Shown: positions 44,101-56,200 of the stretch, one piece after another
Position numbering within the stretch: position 1 is the stretch's first letter
Layout: every line of letters begins with the position of its first letter
DNA from: Chiua virens
Lineage: Eukaryota > Basidiomycota > Agaricomycetes > Boletales > Boletaceae
NCBI GenBank assembly: GCA_019787685.1
Contig: JAHNUO010000008.1
Span: forward strand, 682,001 to 746,000
DNA length: 64,000 nt
Direction: 5' to 3'
Notes under the pieces: generated by a model
The model's input: only the letters and a program-made list of their open reading frames with translations
What the model was told of the DNA's origin: nothing
Databases searched by the model: none
Translations under genes and position numbers: made by a program

Positions 44101-45343
44101 CCTCTGCGGCTGTAGCTGCAACGGCAGCCTTGCGTGCCCTCTCTTCTGCAGAGGCCCTCTCCATGCGCACGGCCTGTTGGGAGAGCGCTTCATTGATTTG
44201 GGCGCCAAACGCAGAACCATGCGGCCCCCTGAGTGTGTTGCATCAGGGAACGAGACAGCGCATGCACCGGAAGACTCACCTGGAAATATGTATCAACAAT
44301 ATCCGGATACTCTTCTCGACGCTCTTGATCGCAGAGGCGGACAATCCAGGGAGTGCAACGGGCGTCCATGACGCTAAAGAAGACACGACCAATTGCACCA
44401 ACGTCGGGCGCTGTTTGACAAGGTTACTCCAACTGTTCAGAACTGCAGTCAACATGTCGACGTTTCTGTGAATGTTGTCAGGGCGCCGGAGACTAAGGGC
44501 GGGTTAACGGCAAGCTTACTGGTTGGTGTACAGGATGGTGATGACATTTTCCAAGAGTTTCATGCCCTCCGCTTCGAGAGCCGTCGCAGACATAAAAGGG
44601 TGGTCAGCAGGAACGTTTGCGATGCTCGGGTCGTTCTTGTTTTGAAGCTGTCAAATGCTTCAGGAGCTGGTCGACTCGAGAATTCAAAGGGATAGCTACC
44701 CTTGGGTCTGAGACGCCGCGGGTCTGTAGGAGGATGACCCGTTGCATGAATTTGACTGCGGAAAGCCTGACGCCGGTGTTCACGGTAGACGAGATGACCA
44801 AGTCAAGGATGCGGGACTTGGACTGGACGAGAATGTCCCACTGCTGGCGAGGTGTACGATTGGTACATCTATACGAAGCTGAGGTGTGCTGTGGAGGTAC
44901 GCGATGAGGCGACTTACAAAGAACGGAACAAAAGGGGGTAGACAGCGGTGAAACACTGGATGGCGACCTTGACTGTGCGTATATTTGGGTCATGCAAGAG
45001 ATTGGCCAAAGTTTCGAGGGACTGAGACGCGACTAAGAAAGATTTAAGAGCGCGCCAAGTGGCAATACGACGACGAAAACTAACGCTGGGTGCGGACGTC
45101 TTGGGAGAGAGTGGAGCGGGCGATAGCAAAGTGGAGGAGGTCAAGCACCCATCTCTTGAGGAGAGAGTCAACCGTTCCGGCGACGGTTTTGATGAGCGTT
45201 GTGCAGAGGATTGGAATCGGTGCCGGATGAGCCTCCAAAGACTCACGCAAAGTAGCGAGTAAATCAGCCTGTTCTTTCGATTCGGCTGGCACTGCTAACG
45301 CTGCTGAGAGCGCTTGTAATGGGTCAATCGGATTCCTTGCCAT
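41177..45343 (-). CDS. PTA1: Symplekin/Pta1, mRNA 3'-end processing scaffold
   Basis: Minus strand, ATG at 45341-45343 (MARNPIDPLQALSAALAVPA), stop at 41177. N-terminal HEAT-like helices: LLKRWVLDLLHFAIARSTL, LANLLHDPNIRTVKVAIQ-CF TAVYPLLF, ILDLVISSTVNTGVRLSAVK with FMQRVILLQTR, a block typical of symplekin N-terminal domains. A central linker carries KKRPLPIGPAADQPADAKRL, acidic segments and MDIDEEEVEYEP. More helices follow: VDRICDGGQELQEASHAF, LPSIPSDVLDLLRDLSVDPE, ALQILRRLQQRP, ADIMRHLPRIVSILNGQQEP and, at the end, KEQLRELVDKQPSLKSGLRE. Symplekin scaffolds cleavage and polyadenylation factors. At least nine introns; some borders are uncertain. It is divergent from VMA10, ATGs 65 bases apart. 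Confidence 0.78.
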
Positions 45344-45408
45344 TCGTTCCAGTGACAAAGTCGTACGCACTCACAAGGTCGGAGTTCAAATTTGTCCTCT
45401 CCACACTC
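45344..45408. promoter_or_regulatory. Very short divergent promoter, symplekin / V-ATPase G
   Basis: Only 65 bases separate the two ATGs. Contains C/T-rich tracts and no TATA-like box that I can see. Transcription start sites must lie inside or overlap, so the two genes probably share core promoter elements. Confidence 0.5.
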
Positions 45409-45942
45409 ATGGTATGTACACCGCACGTCCTATCTAACAGTCACTCATCCCTTACAGGCTGCACAGCACTCACAAGGCATACAAACTCTCCTCGAGGCAG
45501 AGAAAGAAGCCGCTAAAATCGTACAGCAGGCCCGCCAATGTACGGTTCACTCCACCCCTGCCGCGCCCTCTCATCTCTCACTTAGATCGCGTACAGAGAC
45601 TCAAGGACGCCCGTGCTGAGGCGTCCAAAGAGATCGACGAGTACAGACTCGCCAAGGATGCAGAGTTCAGGGATTTCGAAGCCTCCGTACGTCTTCCGCA
45701 CTCGAGTCTCATCACGTGTCGTTCAAGCACGCTCCCAGCACGTCGGTAACACGACCAACGCACAAGCAGCTGTAGATAAGGAAACGGACATCAAACTCCA
45801 GGCGACGACGGAGGCATTCGAGGCGAACAAGGACCAAGTCATCGAGAAGCTCCTCGATCGTGTCGTACTCATCAAGCCCGAGCTCCATCGCAACCTAAAG
45901 AAGCTCGGTGGTGCCGAAACACAGCAACACGACTATCCATAG
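45409..45942 (+). CDS. VMA10: V-type proton ATPase subunit G
   Basis: The initiator ATG (45409-45411) is immediately followed by an intron (GTATGT...ACAG, 45412-45457), so exon 1 contributes one codon. Then AAQHSQGIQTLLEAEKEAAK, an intron, VQRLKDARAEASKEIDEYRL, an intron at about 45690-45741, and HVGNTTNAQAAVDKETD, finishing NLKKLGGAETQQHDYP at 45942. The long, unbroken amphipathic helix with alternating Glu/Lys and the QGIQxLLEAE start are the G-subunit signature. It is the peripheral stalk partner of subunit E in the V1 sector. Length is about 115 residues, as expected. Confidence 0.9.
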
Positions 45943-46081
45943 TGACAATTACAAACTTCCGGACTTTGGCTCTACCACAATCCATATAATACCTTTGGTC
46001 GCCAAAACTGGCACATATCTAAACGAATAAATACGAAATGAACGGGATTGCCAACGCTGGAATCCATAAAGCCCTGCGATC

Positions 46082-49012
46082 CTAGCTTGGTCTTGACACC
46101 GACGACTCGTGAGCCAACCATTGTAATCCTACAGGCATGCCAGAGGGGACGTGAGGGCGAACACCATCAGCCGTGGAGTGAGCATTGAATGGTCGCATCG
46201 AATCCCCCTGAGCTTGGCGTGGTGGTGCCAGGTGCTGAGTAGGGGGCCAATTACCGCTCGTCTGCATACTAGACGGTGCCGCGACTGCATCCGCGGATCC
46301 AGGGTGCGGCCATTCCAAAAGCCCGCTAGCCTTGAGAGAAGGCAATGAAGGCGGTGGTGCGGAAACAGGCATCTGCGACGTCGTCTGTAATCGTGCATTT
46401 GAAATAGCTTGAAGTGCTGGATCGATATCCGAATCGTTCACCATGTTCCTGACTTCTCTGTCGCGGGTATCATGTCCTGTTTGCAGCCTAGACTCGGTGT
46501 GTGACGGCGAATGAAACATTCCCTGGGGGACATAATTTGTCGGTTGTGCCACCAACGGAGGGCTTATGGCAGATCCCGTGCCGGATACAGGGGATATGGA
46601 TCCACTCGGTGTCGCTGACGCGTGAACGCGGGCAGGGGGTGGTGGTGGCATTGGTGGTGGGGGAAACTGTGCCCGCAACGCCTGCCTAGAATCAAGTTGA
46701 CGCTGGGACAGATCCTGGATCCGTACTCCCCAAATCTCCTCGAATTCACTGGACCAATCCAGCAGCGTCTGGCTCGGTTGCTCTTCCGCGTACTTGAAAA
46801 GGGGCTATGTAACGAGTAAGCTTTGCCTGTAATCTCTGACAGAGCAAGTGTCAATTACCCAAATTGCAACACCCACTGACGATTTTGGATGTCAGCTGAG
46901 ACAATAATAACCAAGAGAGACGGCGCTCACGGAAAATGCTGAGTTTTGCCTTCTTACCTAGCGCATTGATAATTTTGAGTATTCTCGCCTGTGCCCACGT
47001 ACGGTCAAGGGATAGTTCCAAGCGACATCGTTGTCTTCCCTAGCGGATAAAACGTCATCTGTGAGCAATCCATGGGCTTGACGACAGATTGCTCCAAATA
47101 TGCGTACCAGGTTGAGTGCAAACAAGCAAGAACAGTAGACAACGTGCATGACGAAGTAACACCATGCTCCCATGTTCGATTCCGTATCGTATTGCGTCAC
47201 ATGCACCGACAAGTTATCCTCCGTAAAGCGCATGTGCTCAGGAAGAGCGTCAACCCATGCCTGATACGAGCTGTAAACAGACGTGTGAAAGCTGGATTCA
47301 GTGACTTACACCAACTCTGGTCTCTAATTCTTTTAACTGGTCGTTCGGATATCGCCCACTTTCCCCCTCTACATGAAGGGTTCAGCATAGCTCAATGTGC
47401 AGGGAAACCACTTGCCATTCAAATCGTCCACGAACTTCTCTGCCTCCTCGTGTAGGAGTAACAACCGGATTAGTTGACCCGTTTCCGAACACATGCTATA
47501 TGGTGGACTTGGCTTGGTGATGAATTCTGTGGAGCATCAACGTTAAGTCCGAGAGGAATAAAAAAGGTCATTACCTGGTATTGCGGTCAACGGGGATATC
47601 TCGAAGCTTGTTTCGTCGATGGGCAGACGGAGGTTCATCTGAGAATCTGTTGCCAGACGAGTTCGTCGATACAACATCCATCCGAAGCAATCTGAGATAA
47701 GAATGAGCCAGAACACACGGCGAGCGCACTCCCGTTCTATGCAAGCGTCAATTAACTCGGGCGAGGGATGCGGCGTAAGAAGAGTGCTATCGGAATCGAA
47801 AATTCCCATTTTGGTCACGATTTCCAATGCAAGTTCTGCATAGGATGAATCTGGGGCCAAAGACCGAGGACGGAGGAAACTCACGGTAATGTTGTCCTAC
47901 CCATAAGGACTTTCCCATTCTGTCGTGGAGCTGAAGTAGCAGAAGGGCTTGTGCGGTAGCCAAACTGTGTTCACAAACCAGTTTATGGTTCTTATCAAAC
48001 ATGAGTGACACGGCCTCTTGAGCGAACACTTCGCCGGCATATCGACATGGCGACGTTCTCAACCGGGGTTGTTTCGACAATGGGGCTGCAACTGCGCACA
48101 CTGCGAGGAGAAGATGTTGAGGAACGGTGCCATGACTTAGGGCAGCCAAAAAAGAAGGCTGGTGGATGATCATGCGTTGGGGTTGTCGATAGGCAAAGAA
48201 GACTGGAAACTAGAATTAAATTCTGCGAGCGCGCTTCCAAGCTGTATGGGGGAACGCACGGTGAACGAGCTCTCGTGTGAGAACCTGGTCGCGCTCAAGG
48301 GTTCGATCATGTTGGGTTAAGGGGGGAGGCACCGAAGATCGCGGGGGCGTCGCGGATGGTGTGGGCATGTTGCTGATAGAGGTTCTAAGGCGTTTGGCAC
48401 GAGAATGAGTCGCGCGATCGTCGTCTGAGGAGGGTGCTGAGAGGGTGGCATCGTTGGCTTGCACGGAGATGACGGCCGGGTTCGATGGAAAAGGCTCGCT
48501 GCGAGGCTCTGAAGAACCATCTTGCCGGTCCGGGTTGAATGGCCTGGGAGCCGGAACAGGTTTTCCCGAGGCATCCGTATAGGTGCAATTCTTGGAAGCG
48601 AAATAGCTGGGACGAATTGTCGGACACCATTGAGTGACGTCGATATATCAGGGGACATACCAGTTGCTACAGGGTGCTTGGGAAGGGGGAAGAGTAGATG
48701 AGAGAGTGTGAGGTACAGACGGACTAAGATGACGTACCTGTTCCGTCACAGCGCCGCTTGCTTTTGTGACAAGCATCGCAAGCCTTGTGGAATGTGAGGG
48801 AGGGAGAGAGAGAGCGGAGATGGGGACACACCTTTGCGAGGACGCTTGCGTTTGGGACCCTTCATGAAGGCAATATTTGAATCGGATCTGTCGAGGTCTT
48901 GCTGTGGATCAGGGGGAAAGCGGGATGGATCGGCGAGGGGCTGGTTTGGAGGGGTGAACGTGATGCTGGGTGCTTGTTGAGGGGCGTCACGAAGACGAGA
49001 AAAGTGATCCAT
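46082..49012 (-). CDS. Zn2Cys6 transcription factor with fungal-specific TF domain
   Basis: Minus strand, ATG at 49010-49012 (MDHFSRLRDAPQQ), stop at 46082. The basic region KGPKRKRPRK precedes, across introns, the binuclear cluster CDACHKSKRRCDGTAPCSNC with YFASKNC: spacing C-x2-C-x6-C-x5-C-x2-C-x6-C. Downstream is the fungal_trans middle-homology domain: MIIHQPSFLAALSHG, YAGEVFAQEAVSLMF, TAQALLLLQLHDRMG, ELALEIVTKMGIFDSD and ECARRVFWLILISDCFGWML, with LRLPIDETSFE. The tail is Pro/Gln/Ser-rich (PPPPMPPPPP), a likely activation region. Target genes are unknown, and the neighbours (VMA10, ribosomal protein P2) give no hint. Several introns interrupt the 47000-47600 part, so detail there is approximate. 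Confidence 0.8.
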
Positions 49013-49705
49013 GAGAGGGGAAGGGGTGGGGAGGGAAGAGGAGAAGGGATTGAGCGCCAGATATTATAATAAAAGGAGGGGCCGTCTAAACCTAGTGCCG
49101 AGTAAGTTCACGTTAGGGAAGCAAGGTGCAAAACGAAACGGACAGGTAAATTAAAACGGTGGCAGGCGCCGTGCCGCTGTTCGACGCTGGTGAGTCGTCG
49201 GTGGGACCTACACCGTGCAGTAACCCCCTCGGATTTCCTCTTTCGTCTCATTTGTCTCTTCGTAGATCAACATCTCACCCCCGGCCGTCCCCGGTCATTT
49301 TTCTCGTCGCCCCCTGTCGTCGGGCCGGCGGCTTTCGCTCTGATGCCGACCAGGCAAATCAGTCAAATTTCATAATACAACAATAATATAATGTATTTGT
49401 ACAAATACGTCGTCCTTAATTCAGGGCTGGTCCTCCTCTGGGCATGTCGGCCTGTTTCATCACGGCGCCACTGGGGCGGCTCGACTAAGTCATAGACACC
49501 TCATGACAGCATTCCGCTTGCCGAGTGTGTTTCGCGCGGCATCATGCTATTAATTCGGTGGCGGCACGGGACATTTATTCGGCATCAATCGCCGCCTCCA
49601 CTCACGTAACAATCTACCGACGGCAAGCAACATGCCACGTTCTCAGTCCAATATACCGCCGGACAAACTCTGTTGCCAAACAGATACAGTACACCGCAGA
49701 AATAC
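49013..49705. other. Promoter side of the Zn2Cys6 factor and 3' side of P2; no gene
   Basis: An ATATTATAATAAAAGG stretch (about 49060-49078) could be a TATA-like element for the transcription factor. Small plus-strand ORFs at 49159-49386 lack domains. Nothing else seen. Confidence 0.45.
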
Positions 49706-50210
49706 TTAGTCGAACAGACCAAAGCCCATATCGTCGTCGGACTCCTCCTGCGTGCACAAGTCAGTGTTTTGGTCCTATCGAGTAGGAATCCACTTGCCTT
49801 CTCCTCCTTCTTTTCTTCCTTCTTCTCCTCCGCTGCTGCAGCAGGCGCGGCTCCACCTCCACCTCCACCCGCAGTAACAGGCGCGGCAGCAACAGCGCCA
49901 CCAGAAGGAACCTGTTTTACCACGTCAATTTGGATCTTTCGCAACAAACGCCGCATTCACGCACCGATGACAGCCTGGCAGATCCCTCAACAATCAACTG
50001 TGTCCCCACTCAGTCAGCAATTCTTCGCGCCTGAGAATCCACTCGACGTACAGCATTCATGTCCTTTCCATCGAGTTCTGCAATCAGCTTCTCGAGGCGG
50101 TCATCATCGGCCTCGATGCCAACTGCACCGAGGACATTTTTGACATCGTCGGCAGAAGGAGAGGCGTTGCCGCCAATCTGGAGAAGCAAGTATGCTGCGA
50201 GATGACGCAT
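49706..50210 (-). CDS. RPP2: 60S acidic ribosomal protein P2
   Basis: Minus strand, ATG at 50208-50210, stop at 49706. Exons give [76 protein letters not shown], the Ala/Gly hinge, the charged [11 protein letters not shown] and, after a last intron, the conserved stalk tail [14 protein letters not shown]2 dimerises with P1 on P0 to form the ribosomal stalk and recruits elongation factors through that C-terminal tail. Length is about 110 residues, as usual. Complete, no lesions. Confidence 0.92.
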
Positions 50211-50562
50211 CTAGCAACACATTCATTAGCTTTCCCTACATACCGAGAAAATACCCACTTTATTTGGAGATTGGTGTACAACGTATAAACACGACTACGG
50301 GCAGCCACAAATCACTATCAAGATACGACATCAACCCACCACATCATTAAGAACTGGTCGCGCAAACACACCTTTAATCCTCGAAGGGAAGACCTGTGGA
50401 TTCTAACCGACGATGAAAATGGTGTGTATATTGTCGTGCCTCCGCCCTTCTGTGGTGGTACTGTATAGTACCACGTGATCAAAGTTCAGCCACAACTTCC
50501 AAATTCATGCTCCGCTTGCGCATACGGCCCACACCGTTATCCTCGACAGCCAACGAACCGCC
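50211..50562. promoter_or_regulatory. Shared divergent promoter, ribosomal proteins P2 and S15
   Basis: A 352-base region lies between two ribosomal-protein ATGs. Both genes need strong, coordinated expression, so a common upstream activator site is plausible. I could not identify a specific motif. Part of it will be 5' UTR. Confidence 0.5.
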
Positions 50563-51284
50563 ATGGTAAAATAGTCTCCCTCCTGCTATCCGCTGCATCG
50601 CTCATGATCCTTCCAGGCAGATTCTGTTGTCACAGACCCCACCCTCGCCGCCGAACTCAAGAAGAAGCGGACGTTCCGCACGTTCTCCTACCGTGGTGTC
50701 GAATTAGACAAGCTCCTCGACATGAACAATGAGGAGGTGCGTACATAACTGCTCTCAGGTTTCTACTCTTTTTAATATATTCTGCTAGTTCGTCGATGTA
50801 TGTGACATATCTTATCGTTGTCTCAATATAAATCAATTCCTCGTAGCTTGTCCACGCACGCGCCCGTCGCAAGTTCAACCGTGGCCTCAAGCGCCGCCCG
50901 ATGGGTCTCATTAAAAAGCTGAGAAAAGCCAAGAAGGAAGCTCCCCCGAATGAGAAGCCCGCCGTCGTCAAAACTCACCTCCGAGACATGATTATCGTCC
51001 CCGAAATGATCGGCAGCGTAGTTGGCATTTACAACGGCAAGGTATTTTGTTCACTTGTCCTACTACTATGCCTTTATCGTGACATTGTTTTATCACAGGT
51101 TTTCAACTCAGTTGAAATCAAGCCCGAGATGACGGGCCACTACCTCGCCGAGTTCTCGATCTCATACCGGCCCGTAAAGCACGGTCGTCCTGGTGTATGT
51201 TCTCCATGTTCACTTTTATGCACTTGCTCACATCGCCCCTAGATCGGTGCTACCCACTCATCTCGATTCATTCCTCTCAAGTAG
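50563..51284 (+). CDS. RPS15: 40S ribosomal protein S15 (uS19)
   Basis: ATG at 50563-50565 is followed at once by an intron (GTAAAA...TCCAG), as in VMA10. Then [148 protein letters not shown], stop at 51282-51284. This is complete eukaryotic S15, which binds the 18S head and is needed for small-subunit export. Four introns of usual size. Confidence 0.94.
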
Positions 51285-51707
51285 AGGTCTACTTTTTACT
51301 CCTGTTTCTTATGTACGGCATTAGCTACCACAAAATTGTGCTACATGCATTTATGAGTAAGCATAATCATCACCATGTGCTTCCCATCCAGACCGATTTT
51401 CGAAACAATTTATTTAAAATGAAGGCATTCGAATCTACAGGTCTTCTGTCGTGCTGATAAGTGAATAGAGACAGACAGACTATTTAAGAAGTATTATCGA
51501 TCCTGAGGTATTCGAGTCAGATGATGTAGAACTCAATTTGATCGCATCCCGATCGCGCGAGAGCAAATGACAGCCACAAAATAGAAGATTTACATAAACC
51601 ATCTTCAATGTCCCTTCAAGTCTGCCTCATCAATGACAAAGTTACTGCATAATTGGCAAACTTTACTAGATCGGAGGCCACAGGTAGAACCCGGGCCGGA
51701 CATACAA
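51285..51707. other. 3' region of RPS15 and end of the decayed Crinkler-like locus; no gene
   Basis: AT-rich trailing sequence with no protein, repeat or RNA signal recognised. Confidence 0.5.
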
Positions 51708-52892
51708 TCAGAACCAACGACATACCTCCAATCCAAAGTTCATCAACGCGATCTTAACTTCGACAGGAACGATATTCGGTGTGGTAATCTCCATGAAGAG
51801 AGAGCTGGCTCTGAAACATGTCGACAAGTTCAACGTCTTTGTCTGCAGTCCAGACACAGTGCTTTCGCTACGTCTGAGCGGGGAAACGAAAATCAAGAAT
51901 TCTCGCTCGAGTTGGCACCAGGGCACAAACTTGCACGAAATATCCTATTCAAAGCCTTCAGAGCAAAAACGCGTCTCAACGACCCATCGACATCGTCCTG
52001 CGACACGACATCCACAAACACATCGACATCTTCCATCATATGTCGTGTTGGCACGAGTTTTTGGAAAACCGGCCAAAACTGTTAAAGCGGACGTCGATGA
52101 CTGGTAGATTTTTGTCTGGAGAAGTGTCTCGCGTCGCTGGAAAAGTAACGCGATAAGCGGCGGTGTTTTTTATCGAATTTCTCTGTAGGTTCGGGTATCC
52201 ACCAGGCTGAACGGCAGAAGGATCTTCAAGTTTCTGATGGAACTTTGACCGTTCAGCGAGTCGGTCTGAGTTAGAAGGGGAGGCTCGAAGGTGTTCAGCG
52301 CTGCAAATCAGTAGTTAGAAGCCACGAGCCGCTCCAAAATGTTGATGACAATACTTACAGGTTCGAGGGTGTGTAATCCCCAGAGATTTATGAAACGGCT
52401 GGTCAGCAAAGTTGGTAGTGAAAGGAGCGTTGTACAGGATCATGATGGGTTCGCATAGGACAAACATCATGATATTATCCAGAGGTTGATCTGCACCATG
52501 AATTGTGCACCAGATGTCGACTGTTGATGGAAGGTGAAACTAGTTATACAATAATCAGGAGAGATACGCACCAGAGTCAATCAAAACTATGTGAACATGG
52601 TCTGCCGAGAGTAGCTCTCCAAGAATGGACCGAAGTGATGGGGTAAGCGTTCACCAAGGTCGGCTATAGAAATACGGGCAAGTGTCTCCTGGTGATTGAT
52701 CGAGGGTACGGGTCTATCCCGTGGAACCGAGTAGAGTTTGGCCTGTGATGCAGGGGTAGTACGCTTTTCTCGCTGTAACATTGCCAGTGCCTCGGCACAT
52801 TTGCCGACAATCGTGTCGGGTGACATCTCCAACTTGTTGCAGAACCTGTCTGGGTAACCGTAGTAATACCGCAGTAAAATCATTCGTTACGG
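51708..52892 (-). pseudogene. Decayed Crinkler-like relic, relative of the gene at 27201-29471
   Basis: Pieces align in order with the intact gene. LLRYYYGYPDRFCNKLEMSP parallels LLWYYHWTPGNLRRVNCIQV. KLYSVPRD parallels LFAIPKD. HVHIVLIDSG then an intron-like gap then VDIWC parallel HVSMVFVDS-VDIHC. FTTNFADQPFHKSLGI parallels FTSSFANQPFHEFLAI. DKNLPVIDVRFNSFGRF parallels DEKLPPIETLFEGFGLF. EDVDVFVDVVS parallels EDVDAFVHAMS, and PVEVKIAL lies where VEFKNE is found. About 40 residues are missing from the second header, there is a frame shift near 52640 and further shifts and stops after 52080, and the kinase-like part is absent. I describe breaks only. It cannot make a full protein. Confidence 0.65.
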
Positions 52893-53217
52893 ATGTCGTT
52901 GAGGTTGTAGTTACTTCAAGTTTGTATGTTGCAGTGTGCACAATCTTGATTATTCCCATGTGCTCCTCATCCAGACCGGTATTTCGATTCATTCAAAATG
53001 AGTACATTTGAATGCACGGGTATAATGAATATACTGCGAAGATAGTCGTCCATGTCATACTGATAAGTGAGAAACGTACGGTAAACTACAGATAGTGCGA
53101 GATGGAAAGAGGATGCAGAAAAGTGGGTAAAAAGGAAAAAAAGAGGGTGGTGAGTCAGTGGAATAAAAAGCAGATCGTGGAGTAATGAATTGGGTAGAAG
53201 TATATGGGATTGTACAA
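52893..53217. other. Spacer between the Crinkler-like relic and LRG1
   Basis: The 5' side of the relic and the 3' end of the RhoGAP gene. Contains A-rich tracts (about 53130-53145); nothing else recognised. Confidence 0.5.
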
Positions 53218-56200
53218 TCATGTACGTTGACGAACCATCGTTGCTTGATAGCCGTTGGGTGGGATCGCTTGTGAGAGCTCGCCGCTGGCTCGCGGAGGTA
53301 CATAGGAAGAAGGTCGTGCACCGGGCGAAGGCATCGAAGAGCCAGTCCCCAATCGCTGTGACGCCGTCCAATCCATATCCTGCGGTTGCGGATGCCGAGG
53401 TTGCTGTGATTGAATCATCACGGCTCCCTGTGAGAGTGAAGTGGGGTGGACGGGCGACGGGTATGATACTTGTGCATGGGGAAGCCCAGGATGAGAGTGG
53501 GGCGACTGCTGACGGCCATTGAGTCGTAGCTGAGGCTCACTCGGAGTCGAGTTTAGCATCGGTCGTTCCGGAGGAGGAACTGATCTGGGTGTATTGGTCG
53601 AATTTGGTGAGCCAGGGAATGGCGCTCCTGCCGGTGTTCTTCCACCTGCCTTTAGCCGCATGTACGTGTCGCACTTCTTCAGAAACTCCTTGCTGGGAAG
53701 CTCCAAAGTGCTGGAAAAGTATTCTTGGTCGTGAAGTATGGGGAAAAACTCCTCGGGGACCGTGTAGAACTCATCCTGGTTCTCCAACAGGGAAGTTACC
53801 ACTTTGATCGCTCCGAAGCTCTCGTCGCGAACCGCATCCCGACCGCGCGAGTAGAGAATACTTGGGCAAATGACAGTGGCAAGATTTGGAAGGTCCATCT
53901 TGCTTCCGGTCGACTCATCCATATGAGCGAACGAGGCCACCCATTTCAAGAATACAAAGAGCACTTCCATCGTATCGCGATGACTCTTGGGAAGTAAGAG
54001 TGAGACCATGTGGAGGCAACGTCGCCGCTCCGAATCTGTGGGAAGGGCTTTATCGCGGATTTATGAGCTAAAGTCGTCACTGGTCATATGCAACAACATA
54101 CTTTGTGACGCAATTAGCAAGCGATGCAACTTGAATGTCATCAACGGTTCAGGGAGTTCACGTAAGAACTTCTTAAGAAGCGCAGCAAGCTGAACCGGGT
54201 TATCTTGTGTGAGATCAACGGACAACGGATCGTGGTCGATAGCTTCCGTAAGATCCTTGAGACGTCGAATGTTTCCATTGCGGCGAAAGATGCCTTCCAC
54301 AGACATGTCTGTAGGAGAAAACCAGTCAACACTCACTCATGTCCTAAGAATGGCACACACCCATCTGGCGCATGGCAGAAATAACATCGTCAATGAAACT
54401 AGGAACTCTCAAGGTCGCACGAGTAGCACCATGCAAGGAATCTGAGCCCTCCCGCTCAACTAATAGTTCTAGCGGAATACCAAAAACACCTGAATAAGGT
54501 ACTCAGCAACTGCTTCGTGCCAAGCAAGAATGATGTACCTTTTTTCTTGACGTTCTTCTTGTCACCTGCTTTAAACAGTTTGTTCCAAAAACCGGCCTTC
54601 TTTACTTCAACCAGTTCTAAAAGCTCGTCTAGGTCAATTTGGTCCTTTAGAGGAGAACGCTGCAAGGCGAGAAGGGCACAATGTTTGACGATCGCAAGCT
54701 CTAGAGCACTGAGTTCGACGATGTGGGGTATCGTGCTTTGGCGGGGTAGTGAGCGATGCTGCTCACGGGCTTGAGCCACTTCCATTAGCTGGGGAATATC
54801 GGCGAGAGTGATACCGTCGTCCAAGACATGGGGAGGGGCGTCCTCATATCCGCCCGCGGGAGAGTTGGGTGCAGACTCATCCACAATCTTCACCTCGGTG
54901 TTGTTGCGATTTAAGGGGGGTCGTACAGGCAGGCCCTGGACGTTAATGTCAAGAGTGCCTGGGGATCGCAGTTGTGTGCGAGACGGAGGAAGTGATGGGC
55001 TTGATCCGGGTTGAGAAGGCTGCCGACCTGGTATAAGGTTGCCAGGTGGAGGTCCGCGCTGAGGCTGCGGCGACTTAATTTCCTGTTGTGAACGTTGCAC
55101 ACTAGCATCCGAAGGATGTACTGTCCTGCCAGCAGGACTCTCCACGACAGTTGATCTCCTAGGCAATCGTGCCGTGGCAGATAGTTTGCGATCCAGATGA
55201 ACCGATTTCATACGCATGATGTCACCAGAATTGCGATACGGATCTTGATCTCCACCTTTGTTAGGAGCAGTGGAGCTAGCTAATGTGCGATAGTTCAGCG
55301 ACGGAATCTGATCGAAAGACCAAGGAAGTATACCTAGCGAAAGCGGAACAACACCTTGTTGTTTGAGAACAAGATACAAACGACGAAGAGCGATGTTCAG
55401 TAAGAACGCGTACTGCTCCAGACGAGATACCGGTTGGAACCCGCCGCGGCAATTGGCATGAGCGTGATCCGTGCAGAGTATCACAGATGGTACGTCGCCA
55501 AAGGATGGTGTCTCCTTGACAGAATCAACATCATATACAAATATGCTGGCGTTGGCGGGGAGTCTGCGGGCAGCCGGTAGTTTTGAAAGATCCTTGTCGG
55601 TCTTGTCCTTATCCTTATCCTTGTCCTCCGCAGCTTTCAGTGGCGCAGGGTCCTTCGGCAAGGAAACCGCTGCAGCTTTACCGCAGGTGTTGCATTGTAA
55701 GCAGTGGGAATGCCACCTTTGATACGTCCCCAATCTGACACAATCCTCCTCGACTGCCTGCGAGCACTTGACACAACGGTCTGAGGGCGGATTGCTGACA
55801 GAGAGTTTCGAGGGTGAGGTGGCTGAGAATGGAGACTCCCCAGCCAGCTCCGGAGCCAGACTCCTAAATCCGTACGTAACCCCTTGCGTGCCTAGATTGG
55901 CGCCACTAGTCTGTCCGGCTACCTCACCACTGCTGTTTTTGATGATCCTGCGTGCAGCTGGATCCCCACTCTGCACCGCAAGTAGATGGAGCTTATCCAG
56001 GAATGACGGCATTGCTTCCCTGACGCTCTGCTCCCTCTCCAGTTTCAGCGCACCCGTCAACGCGATGCGGATAAGGATCTTGAGGTAATGAGCTATGCCC
56101 GTCACGAGAGCTAAGAGTTCTTGCGTCATGCCTATGCGACGCGATCCTGTTTCTTGCGTGCGAGATAGTAGCGTAAAGAGATCGACGGTTTTCCGACAGA

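Noticed and set aside
46151..46348. Plus-strand ORF opposite the Zn2Cys6 factor tail
   Set aside because: Antisense to a Pro/Ser-rich coding exon; composition follows the sense gene.
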